15,313 bases of DNA from Alcaligenaceae bacterium (GTDB lineage Bacteria > Pseudomonadota > Gammaproteobacteria > Burkholderiales > Burkholderiaceae_B): positions 1-15,313 of the forward strand of contig JAJUJN010000012.1 of assembly GCA_029265335.1 (NCBI GenBank). Direction: 5' to 3'. Shown here piece by piece: positions 7,505 to 13,930 of the stretch (positions are counted from its first letter, which is position 1; every line of letters starts with the position of its first letter). Both the position numbers and the translations under genes were made by a program. The notes under the pieces are model-generated. The model searched no databases and was not told the DNA's origin. It saw only the letters and a list, made by a program, of their open reading frames with translations.

Positions 7505-8328
7505 CCCGCAATACTTTCGGCCAACTCCGGCAGGGCCTTCAGGCGTGGCAAGTGCGCCAGCGCAGCCGAACCGGTGGCGGCAACCACCGTGCTGCGCTCC
7601 ACGCCACGCAACTCGGCCAAGGCGGAGGCCACTCCCGCCACTTCCGCGGGCTGGTTGCGGGGCTTGTGGCCATGCAGCCACGCCGGCGGAATATCGGGCG
7701 CGTCGGTTTCTAGCACCAGATGTTGCAACGGGGTGCTGTGCGCGATGCGTCGGATCTGGCGGGCGCGGGTAAAAGTCATGGCGCCACCTACGCCAAGAGC
7801 GACTTGACGTTTAACCAACTCGTCGGCCTGCTGTCGGCTGCCATTGAAAGCGTGCGCAATGCCACTGCTCACCCCGATTTGCCGGATGCCTTTCAGGATG
7901 AAGTCGACAGCACGACGAACGTGCAGCAATACCGGGAGGTCGAACTCTTTGGCCAGACGCAGCTGCGTTTCGTAGAAGCGCCATTGTCGTTCCCAGGCCT
8001 CCGCTTCCACAAGCGCGGGTTCGAAGCGGTCGAGGCCGATCTCGCCCACGGCCACCAGGCGCGAATCGTGTTGCCAGGCAAGCAGCGCCTCGCGCAATTG
8101 CTCCAAGGCGTCGTCGGCACACTGCATGACACACATGGGGTGAATCCCGAGCGCGTAGCTGCCTCCCGGCGTGGCGTGAGCCAACTCACGCACGGTGTCG
8201 AAATTACTGGGCGCGACAGCGGGAATGACGATGGCTTTGACGCCGGCGTCGAGCGCAGCCTGGATCACTTCGTTGCGATCGGCGTCGAACTCGGCAGCGT
8301 CGAGGTGACAGTGGGTATCGATCAACAC
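7486..8328 (-). CDS. TatD-family metal-dependent hydrolase (YjjV-like DNase)
   Basis: A 280-residue TIM-barrel hydrolase. All family metal ligands are visible: His6 and His8 in DTHCHLD, Glu96 in VAVGEIGLD, His136 in LLHVRRA, His159 in IAHAFNGS and Asp209 in LETDAPDIPP. TatD-family proteins act as 3'-5' exonucleases or deoxyribonucleases; the GEIGLD and SRQQADELVK region resembles E. coli YjjV most, from memory. The start is a GTG (8326-8328) with GGAGTG about 6-8 nt upstream. Its first seven bases overlap the end of lolD (GTGTTGA), so translation is probably coupled. It is the last gene of the lol operon here; no link between lipoprotein sorting and this nuclease is evident. Confidence 0.9.
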   Translation of the reverse strand: MLIDTHCHLDAAEFDADRNEVIQAALDAGVKAIVIPAVAPSNFDTVRELAHATPGGSYALGIHPMCVMQCADDALEQLREALLAWQHDSRLVAVGEIGLDRFEPALVEAEAWERQWRFYETQLRLAKEFDLPVLLHVRRAVDFILKGIRQIGVSSGIAHAFNGSRQQADELVKRQVALGVGGAMTFTRARQIRRIAHSTPLQHLVLETDAPDIPPAWLHGHKPRNQPAEVAGVASALAELRGVERSTVVAATGSAALAHLPRLKALPELAESIAGLPEMR

Positions 8329-9056
8329 GAGAGCACTCCGTCTACCATGCGCAACTGGCGGTCCGCCTGGGCAGCGAGATCGGTGTCGTGGGTGACGATG
8401 ACGAAAGCTGCCCCTTCTTGCTGGTTGACCTGGCGCAGAACACTGAACACTTCGCGCGCGGTGACTCGGTCAAGGTTGCCTGTGGGCTCGTCGGCCAATA
8501 CACAGGCCGGTGAAGTGACCAAGGCGCGCGCCAGCGCCACGCGTTGGCGCTCGCCGCCCGACAACTGACCTGGGGTATGACTCGCCCGCTCGGCCAGACC
8601 CACTTGCGCCAACATGCGGCGCGCCGGCTCGCGAGCGGTATCACGCTTCATGCGGCGCAGGATGAGGGGCATGGCAACGTTGTCGAGCGCGGTGAATTCG
8701 GGCAGCAGATGATGGAACTGATAGACAAAACCCAGAAACCGATTGCGGATCTTGCTGCGCTCGGCCTCGGTGGCCCGCAGGCCCGATTGCCCGGCCACGT
8801 GAACCTCGCCGCTGCTGGGCCGATCGAGCAGCCCCAACACGTGCAGCAAGGTGCTCTTGCCCGAACCCGAAGCGCCCACAATCGCCACCATCTCGCCCGC
8901 CCGCACCTGCAAATTCACACCTCGCAAGACATCGACCCGGCGCCCGCCTTCTTCGTAATGACGACAAACGTCGCGGGCTTCGAGCACGATCTGCGACGAT
9001 TCAGTAGTGGGCGTCGTGAGCTCTTGCTCTTCGGCTACGGAGTAGCTGTCAGTCAT
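8322..9056 (-). CDS. lolD: Lipoprotein-releasing system ATP-binding protein LolD
   Basis: ABC ATPase, 244 residues, that powers release of outer-membrane lipoproteins from the inner membrane to the carrier LolA. Motifs in order: Walker A GASGSGKST (61-69), Q-loop around Gln113 in VYQFHHLLPEF, signature LSGGERQ (165-171), Walker B CVLADEPTG (185-193) and the switch His223 in VTHD. The FVYQFHHLLPEFTALDNVAMP segment is typical of LolD as opposed to other MacB-type ATPases. About 20 extra N-terminal residues rich in Thr/Ser/Glu precede the domain. The ATG overlaps the permease stop (ATGACTGA, 9049-9056) and its own stop overlaps the tatD start, giving a three-gene coupled operon. Confidence 0.95.
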   Translation of the reverse strand: MTDSYSVAEEQELTTPTTESSQIVLEARDVCRHYEEGGRRVDVLRGVNLQVRAGEMVAIVGASGSGKSTLLHVLGLLDRPSSGEVHVAGQSGLRATEAERSKIRNRFLGFVYQFHHLLPEFTALDNVAMPLILRRMKRDTAREPARRMLAQVGLAERASHTPGQLSGGERQRVALARALVTSPACVLADEPTGNLDRVTAREVFSVLRQVNQQEGAAFVIVTHDTDLAAQADRQLRMVDGVLSC

Positions 9057-10305
9057 GGCGCAACACCTCCGCCGGCTGCAGTCTGGAGGCGCGCCAACTG
9101 GGATACAAGGTGGCTGCCAAAGCCAGAATCAGCGCGGTGGCCGCAATGATGCCGATATCGCTCCAACGTGGGTCGGAAGGCAGGCTGGATATGAAATAGA
9201 TCTGTTGCGGCAAAAATTCGACATTGAAGAGGTTTTCGATAAAGGGCACGATCACATCCACATTGAATGCCACCAGCGTGCCGAGCGCCACGCCAGCCAG
9301 CGTGCCCATGAATCCGATGAGCGAACCCTGCACCACAAAAATGCGGGCTACGGCTCCCGGCGAGGCACCCAAGGTGCGCAGGATGGCGATATCCGCCTGC
9401 TTATCGTTCACTGCCATGACCAACGACGACAGCAAATTGAACGCGGCTACCGCAATGATCAGCGCCAGAATAATGAACATCATGCGCTTTTCAGTTTGCA
9501 CCGCGGCAAACCAGGTACGGTTGTTGCGCGACCAATCCGTGAGATACAAACCGACCGGCAGCATCGAAGAGAGTTCCTGCGCCACGCGGGGTGCAGCGAG
9601 CATGTCTTGAATGCGCAAGCGCACGCCGGCTTGAGCATTCTGGCGGAAGAGTCGGCGCGCATCTTCCACGTTCACAAAGGCCAAAGACGAGTCGTATTCG
9701 AAATGGCCAGATGAGAACAGCCCGGTGACTGTCATCTGGCGCATGCGAGGAGAGAACCCCGCAGGGCTCACCGTGCCCTGGGGGGCCATGAGCAGTACCG
9801 AATCGCCCGGGCGCACGCCCAAGGTACGGGCGAGCGCCTCACCCAGCACAATGCCAAAGCTGCCCGGCTCCAACGATTGAAGCTCGCCCGAGATCATCTG
9901 CTGGGCGAGGTCGGACACTGCCGGTTCAGCCTCGGGATGAATACCGTTTACCTGCACGCCTCGCATGGTGCTGTCGCGTGCGAGCATGGCCTGCGCCGTG
10001 ACGAAAGGAGCACCCGCCTGCACCGCCGGGTGCTCTTTGGCCATCTGGGTGAGCTCCTGCCATTGATCCAGCGCCTTGCCATCGTGACTGAAAAGTTCGA
10101 TATGCGGCAGCACCGACAGCATGCGGTCGCGCACTTCGGTTTGGAAACCGTTCATCACCGACAGCACGATGATCAGCGCGGCCACGCCCAGGGCGATACC
10201 CACCATGGAGGAAGCGGAAATGAAGGACAGGAAGCGGTCGCGGCGTCGGCCTCCCCCGGCGCGCGTGTAGCGCCAGCCAATCCAGAGTTCGTAAGCGGTT
10301 TTCAC
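9049..10305 (-). CDS. lolC: Lipoprotein-releasing system permease, LolC/LolE family
   Basis: Inner-membrane subunit of the Lol exporter, 418 residues from the chosen start. It has the family layout: one transmembrane helix near the N-terminus (about 26-52, FLSFISASSMVGIALGVAAL...), a long periplasmic domain (about 53-270), then three helices (about 275-298, 321-347, 383-401) and the tail SRLQPAEVLRHD. The GTG at 10303-10305 gives the family start MKTAYELWIGWRYTR. An upstream in-frame ATG (10345-10347) would add 14 residues without resemblance. The GTG has no ribosome binding site, but a good -10 box lies just ahead, suggesting a leaderless mRNA. It is followed at once by lolD; no second permease gene (lolE) is in the operon. 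Confidence 0.92.
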   Translation of the reverse strand: MKTAYELWIGWRYTRAGGGRRRDRFLSFISASSMVGIALGVAALIIVLSVMNGFQTEVRDRMLSVLPHIELFSHDGKALDQWQELTQMAKEHPAVQAGAPFVTAQAMLARDSTMRGVQVNGIHPEAEPAVSDLAQQMISGELQSLEPGSFGIVLGEALARTLGVRPGDSVLLMAPQGTVSPAGFSPRMRQMTVTGLFSSGHFEYDSSLAFVNVEDARRLFRQNAQAGVRLRIQDMLAAPRVAQELSSMLPVGLYLTDWSRNNRTWFAAVQTEKRMMFIILALIIAVAAFNLLSSLVMAVNDKQADIAILRTLGASPGAVARIFVVQGSLIGFMGTLAGVALGTLVAFNVDVIVPFIENLFNVEFLPQQIYFISSLPSDPRWSDIGIIAATALILALAATLYPSWRASRLQPAEVLRHD

Positions 10306-10311
10306 CCCGGC

Positions 10312-10341
10312 ATTATCGCAGAGCTCCGCCCCGTTTGTCGG
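10312..10341 (-). promoter_or_regulatory. Candidate promoter of lolC-lolD-tatD giving a leaderless transcript
   Basis: On the minus strand, -10 GATAAT (10317-10312) lies 18 bp after -35 CCGACA (10341-10336, 4 of 6 to TTGACA). The -10 ends only 6 nt before the GTG start, so transcription would begin at or next to the start codon. This would explain why no ribosome binding site is seen. Confidence 0.45.
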
Positions 10342-10346
10342 CGACA
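10336..10346. repeat. Palindrome TGTCG-G-CGACA between divergent promoters
   Basis: An 11-bp inverted repeat (5-bp arms, one central base) lies midway between the opposed -10 boxes of lolC (10312-10317) and the RpfE-like gene (10361-10366). It overlaps the lolC -35 box. It may be an operator or merely a shared promoter part; short palindromes also arise by chance in GC-rich DNA. Confidence 0.3.
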
Positions 10347-10360
10347 TCAGCAAAACCGCC

Positions 10361-10366
10361 TACAAT
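10361..10366 (+). promoter_or_regulatory. Candidate -10 element (TACAAT) of the RpfE-like gene, leaderless
   Basis: TACAAT ends 8 nt before the ATG at 10375, which would place the transcription start at about the start codon. No ribosome binding site precedes the ATG. The -35 region at 17-18 bp (near 10337-10343) is weak; TTGTCG at 10335-10340 is 20 bp away. Confidence 0.4.
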
Positions 10367-10374
10367 CGCCAGCC

Positions 10375-11316
10375 ATGGAATTGCTCATCGCGCAGGCGTT
10401 GCCGCCACCCCCCGTGGCCAAGGCCCTTATCAAGGAACTGCCCAAGCTCGCGCCGCACCTCACGTCGTGGCTGCAGGCCAGCACCGTGCAGCGCCGCGAT
10501 GCCGATCCTGCGCAACTGTTCTGCACCCCAGAGCAAGCCTGGTTGCTTGAGCGCGCCGGCTTTCAGCCACAAGGCAACCAACCGCTCGGTGCGGCCTGGC
10601 CAGCCTTCACGGTGAGCGCCGACTTCCACATTTCGCAGCAGGATCCCACCTGGCTCGCCATGCCCTGCCATCTCGCGGTGTCCACCACAGGTGTCACCCT
10701 GCGCGACCTCACAGACCTCGATTTGCAAACGCGCGAAGCCGCCGAGTTATACGCTGCCATTCGCGCCGACCTTGGCGAGGTGGAGGTGGCGTTGCAGTGC
10801 GCCCCCGAAGCCACGCCATGGCGTTGGCGGCTACCGCCGGAGTGGACGCCCTGGAACCCCACTCCCGAATGCGCGGAAGGTGAAGAAATCCAGCATTTGT
10901 GGTCGCAGCAAAGTGGCGAGCGGCCCTGGCGGCGCTTGCTCAACCTCATTCAGATGGTATGGCACGATCACCCAGTGAATCAGGCCAGACAGGCCGCCGG
11001 GCAGTTGCCCATCAACAGTATCTGGCTGTGGGGTGGTGCATCGCCCAACGAGTTGCCCAAGGCCGCCGAAGCCCGCGCCACGCAGCGAATTCACGATCTG
11101 GTGGCGCCGGCCAATACCGGCGACTGGCAAGAATGGCGAAACGCCCTGCAAAAGCTCGATCGCGATCGTCTCGCCTCGCTACCGCAGCGCCCAACACGCG
11201 TCGTGCTTACCGGCGCTACCAGCCACAGTACTTTCGAAGTGGGTGGGCGCTCGATGTTGCAACGTCTGTTACCTGGCCGTCGGTCGGATTGGCAGGCCGG
11301 CTTTCTCGAGAGCTGA
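10375..11316 (+). CDS. RpfE-family regulatory-type protein (often annotated phosphoglycerate mutase-like)
   Basis: A 313-residue soluble protein starting MELLIAQALPPP. The central LPINSIWLWGGA and the position just before recJ match RpfE proteins, named from the rpf cluster of Xanthomonas, where rpfE lies beside recJ. These are often labelled cofactor-independent phosphoglycerate mutase-like. I see no clear metal-binding motif of that superfamily, so I do not claim mutase activity. The protein is Trp- and Pro-rich, with WRWRLPPEWTPWNPTPE around the middle, and has no signal peptide. The frame is open far upstream, but that part is antisense to lolC; the ATG at 10375 sits just after a TACAAT box. 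recJ follows after 66 bp on the same strand, probably in the same operon. Biochemical role unknown. Confidence 0.8.
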   Translation: MELLIAQALPPPPVAKALIKELPKLAPHLTSWLQASTVQRRDADPAQLFCTPEQAWLLERAGFQPQGNQPLGAAWPAFTVSADFHISQQDPTWLAMPCHLAVSTTGVTLRDLTDLDLQTREAAELYAAIRADLGEVEVALQCAPEATPWRWRLPPEWTPWNPTPECAEGEEIQHLWSQQSGERPWRRLLNLIQMVWHDHPVNQARQAAGQLPINSIWLWGGASPNELPKAAEARATQRIHDLVAPANTGDWQEWRNALQKLDRDRLASLPQRPTRVVLTGATSHSTFEVGGRSMLQRLLPGRRSDWQAGFLES

Positions 11317-11382
11317 GGGCTCCACCGATCACTACCCTGCTGTTTTCTGGCACGACGCCAGCTTCTGTTCCCGGAGTTCTGT

Positions 11383-13089
11383 TTGTCCACGCCCCGCTTG
11401 AGTTTCCGTGCTGTCGACCCCCAAGCCCACGACGCTTTGCAGCGTGCCGGCGTCCACCCGTTGCTGTGTCGTCTTTGGGCCGCACGCGGCATCCAGGATG
11501 TGGCCGCGCTGCAACGGCATTGGGGAGCACTGGTGCCTCCTCATCACCTGACCCAAGTCGAAGTGGCGGCAGTACGGCTTGCCGACGCCATCGCACAGCG
11601 CGAACGTATGCTGATAGTGGCCGATTACGATTGTGATGGCGCTACTGCCTGTGCGGTGGCCGTACGCGCTTTGCGAATGATGGGCGCCGAGGTGGATTTT
11701 TTGGTGCCCAATCGATTGGAAACTGGCTATGGCCTGTCGCCGGCGGTGGTCGAGCTTGCCCTCCAGCATCCCGCTGGCAAACCCGATCTCCTCATCACGG
11801 TCGACAACGGCATCGCCAGCATCGACGGCGTTGCTGCCGCCCGCGAGGCAGGCATGGAAGTTCTGGTGACCGATCACCACCTGCCAGGCCCGCAGTTGCC
11901 GCAAGGTTGCATCATCGTAAATCCCAACCAGGCGGGTTGCGGCTTTCCGTCAAAGCATCTGGCTGGCGTGGGTGTGATTTTCTACGTCATGCTGGCTTTG
12001 CGCGCCGAGCTTCGACGGCGCGGTGTGTATGCACCCGACGGCGGTCCACGTCTGGATATCCTGGCCGACCTCGTGGCGTTGGGAACGGTGGCCGATGTGG
12101 TGCGCCTAGACGACAACAACCGCATTCTGGTGAGTCAGGGTCTGCAACGCATGCGTCGCGGCCAGCTACAGCCCGGCGTACAAGCCCTGTTTCAAGTGGC
12201 GGGGCGCGATTGGCGCAACGCGGGCCCCTTCGATCTCGGTTTTGCCGTGGGCCCCAGAATCAACGCCGCGGGCCGTCTGGCCGATATGAGCCTGGGCATA
12301 CGCTGTCTGCTGAGCGACGATCCTGCCGAAGCCATGCAACTGGCGCAGGAACTCGACGCCATCAATCGCCAGCGTCGGGATCTCGAGGCCACGATGCGCG
12401 AACAGGCCCTGGCCGACTGCACCAACGTCGAACGTTCCGGCCAGGCCAGCGTCTGCGTGTTTCGCGACGACTGGCACCAAGGGGTGGTCGGCTTGGTGGC
12501 ATCGCGCCTGAAAGAGCAATTCTGGTGCCCGGCCGTGGCTTTCGCGCCGGCTGACGACGTGTGGCTGCGTGGCTCGGGACGTTCGGTTCCCGAAGTTCAT
12601 TTGCGGGACGTTCTCGATCTGGTGAGCAAGCGCCACCCCGGCATGATCGATAAATTCGGTGGCCACGCCATGGCCGCGGGCCTCACGCTGGCGCGCGAAC
12701 ACCTGGAAAGCTTTGCACCTGCCTTCGACGCCGCCGTGCGGGAGCTATCGGGTCGAGATCGCTTCGATCCCGAAATTGCCACCGATGGTTCGCTGGATAC
12801 CCAATTCGTGACGGTGGAAGTGGCGGATCTGCTCGCCACCGAAGTGTGGGGGGCTGGGTTTCCCCCGCCCCTCTTTGCCGACCAATTCCTGGTGAAGCAT
12901 CAGCGACTGGTGGGCGGCAAGCACCTTAAGTTATGGCTAGAGCGCGACCGACAGCGTTACGACGCAATCTGGTTCGGTAGAACTGAGCCCCTGCCCGCCT
13001 CTGTGGTTGCCGCTTATCGCCTTGAGCGTAACGAATGGAACGGCATGGTGAATGTGCAACTGGTGCTGGAGCATGCCGAGCCGGGCTGA
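11383..13089 (+). CDS. recJ: Single-stranded-DNA-specific 5'-3' exonuclease RecJ
   Basis: RecJ degrades single-stranded DNA 5' to 3' in recombination and mismatch repair. At 568 residues it is near the usual length. DHH phosphoesterase motifs are all visible: VADYDCDGATA (79-89), LVPNRLETGYGLSP (107-120), LITVDNGIAS (137-146, Asp141) and LVTDHHLPG (161-169, Asp164-His165-His166), then LADLVALGTVADVV and GPRINAAGRL. The DHHA1 domain has the WHQGVVGLVASRLKE signature, and a C-terminal OB-like domain follows. The start is taken as TTG (11383-11385) because GGAG lies 6 nt upstream and the protein then begins just before the conserved N-terminus; no nearby in-frame ATG exists. It lies between the RpfE-like gene and a convergent amidotransferase whose stop is 8 bp away. 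Confidence 0.95.
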   Translation: MSTPRLSFRAVDPQAHDALQRAGVHPLLCRLWAARGIQDVAALQRHWGALVPPHHLTQVEVAAVRLADAIAQRERMLIVADYDCDGATACAVAVRALRMMGAEVDFLVPNRLETGYGLSPAVVELALQHPAGKPDLLITVDNGIASIDGVAAAREAGMEVLVTDHHLPGPQLPQGCIIVNPNQAGCGFPSKHLAGVGVIFYVMLALRAELRRRGVYAPDGGPRLDILADLVALGTVADVVRLDDNNRILVSQGLQRMRRGQLQPGVQALFQVAGRDWRNAGPFDLGFAVGPRINAAGRLADMSLGIRCLLSDDPAEAMQLAQELDAINRQRRDLEATMREQALADCTNVERSGQASVCVFRDDWHQGVVGLVASRLKEQFWCPAVAFAPADDVWLRGSGRSVPEVHLRDVLDLVSKRHPGMIDKFGGHAMAAGLTLAREHLESFAPAFDAAVRELSGRDRFDPEIATDGSLDTQFVTVEVADLLATEVWGAGFPPPLFADQFLVKHQRLVGGKHLKLWLERDRQRYDAIWFGRTEPLPASVVAAYRLERNEWNGMVNVQLVLEHAEPG

Positions 13090-13097
13090 CGCTCGGC
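13075..13097. terminator. Possible hairpin terminator between recJ and the amidotransferase gene
   Basis: GCCGAGC (13075-13081) and GCTCGGC (13091-13097) form a perfect 7-bp stem around a 9-nt loop. It spans the recJ stop and abuts the stop of the convergent gene. Neither strand carries a T tract after it. With only 8 bp between the two stops, it is the only candidate for ending both transcripts. Confidence 0.4.
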
Positions 13098-13820
13098 TTA
13101 ATGCTCGATCAGGTCGCAGCTGCGTAGAAAAGCGGCTACCGTGGCCTGGGCGTGCGGCGTTTCACTCAGACGTTCACGCAGTTGGGGCACGCTATGCCCC
13201 TCGCTGCTGAGCCGCTCTTCCATCACCTCGAGATACGATTCCATAATGGGCTTGGTGAATTCGGGGTGGAACTGCACACTCATGGCTCTGGGCGTGTAGC
13301 GCAATATCTGATGAGCATCGTGTTGGTTGCGGCCCAGCACCACGGCTCCCGGCGGCGGCAACACTACCGTTTGCTCATGCAGCAGCTGGGCAGGAAAGGT
13401 TTGCGGAAACTCACTCAGCCACGGATCGTTCTGCGCCTCGGGCAACAACTCTATCGGCCAAGTGCCCACTTCTCGACCCCGCGGGTGATAATCCACCTGG
13501 CCGCCCAAGGCATGCGCCATGAGCTGATGACCAAAGCACACCCCCAGCAAGGGAAGCTCCTGCTCGAAAGCAGCGCGCACCCAATCGGCGGCTTCGCGCA
13601 TCCAGGGGTCGCCGTCGGTCACGTTGCCCGGTGAGCCGGTGATGAGGGCTCCCGATACCTCGTGGGGCGGGGGCAGAGCCTCATTGGCATACACACGAAC
13701 CACCTGCATGTTGGGCGCCCATGTGCCCAGCAAGGGCGCGAACATCTCGGCAAAGGTGCCGAAGCGCGAGCGCACATCCTGCGGCGGATTCCCAGCCTGA
13801 ACAAGTAAAAACGGCGACAT
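13098..13820 (-). CDS. Class I glutamine amidotransferase, substrate unknown
   Basis: A stand-alone class I glutamine amidotransferase domain of 240 residues, resembling the glutaminase half of GMP synthase. It should release ammonia from glutamine for a partner, or hydrolyse a gamma-glutamyl compound. The nucleophile is Cys95 in LLGVCFGHQLMAHALGG, and the His185/Glu187 pair lies in VQFHPEF. ALITGSPGNVTDGDPW (58-73) is the oxyanion-side loop. The ATG at 13818-13820 is preceded by a GGAAA; a TTG six codons upstream is the weaker alternative. The gene lies opposite to recJ and prfB, breaking the old recJ-prfB pair. No synthase partner is adjacent, so the substrate cannot be told from context. 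Confidence 0.88.
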   Translation of the reverse strand: MSPFLLVQAGNPPQDVRSRFGTFAEMFAPLLGTWAPNMQVVRVYANEALPPPHEVSGALITGSPGNVTDGDPWMREAADWVRAAFEQELPLLGVCFGHQLMAHALGGQVDYHPRGREVGTWPIELLPEAQNDPWLSEFPQTFPAQLLHEQTVVLPPPGAVVLGRNQHDAHQILRYTPRAMSVQFHPEFTKPIMESYLEVMEERLSSEGHSVPQLRERLSETPHAQATVAAFLRSCDLIEH

Positions 13821-13844
13821 GAAGTTTCCAGCGAACAAAGACCA

Positions 13845-13859
13845 CCGGGGCAGCCCCGG
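13845..13859. repeat. GC-rich inverted repeat upstream of prfB
   Basis: CCGGGG and CCCCGG (13845-13850 and 13854-13859) flank a CAG triplet. The repeat lies between the amidotransferase start and the prfB -10 box, covering the place where a -35 box should be. It could form a short hairpin in the amidotransferase leader or bind a regulator; it may also be chance. Confidence 0.3.
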
Positions 13860-13870
13860 CGCGACGGCTT

Positions 13871-13876
13871 TACAAT
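13871..13876 (+). promoter_or_regulatory. Candidate -10 element (TACAAT) of prfB-lysS
   Basis: TACAAT would start transcription near 13883 and give a leader of about 48 nt before the prfB ATG. The expected -35 position (13848-13853) is GC-rich and poor. Read on the other strand the same bases give TATTGT, a possible -10 for the divergent amidotransferase gene. Confidence 0.4.
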
Positions 13877-13892
13877 AGAGAGTTACCGCATC

Positions 13893-13906
13893 AAAACTGC
13901 AGTTTT
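13893..13906. repeat. Perfect 14-bp palindrome in the prfB leader
   Basis: AAAACTGCAGTTTT is a perfect palindrome lying between the proposed prfB start site and its AGAAGGA ribosome binding site (13919-13925). As DNA it could be an operator; as RNA only a 5-bp stem with a 4-nt loop. Two TTAGAA direct repeats (13905-13910 and 13916-13921) follow. Confidence 0.4.
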
Positions 13907-13930
13907 AGAACATTGTTAGAAGGATAGCCC

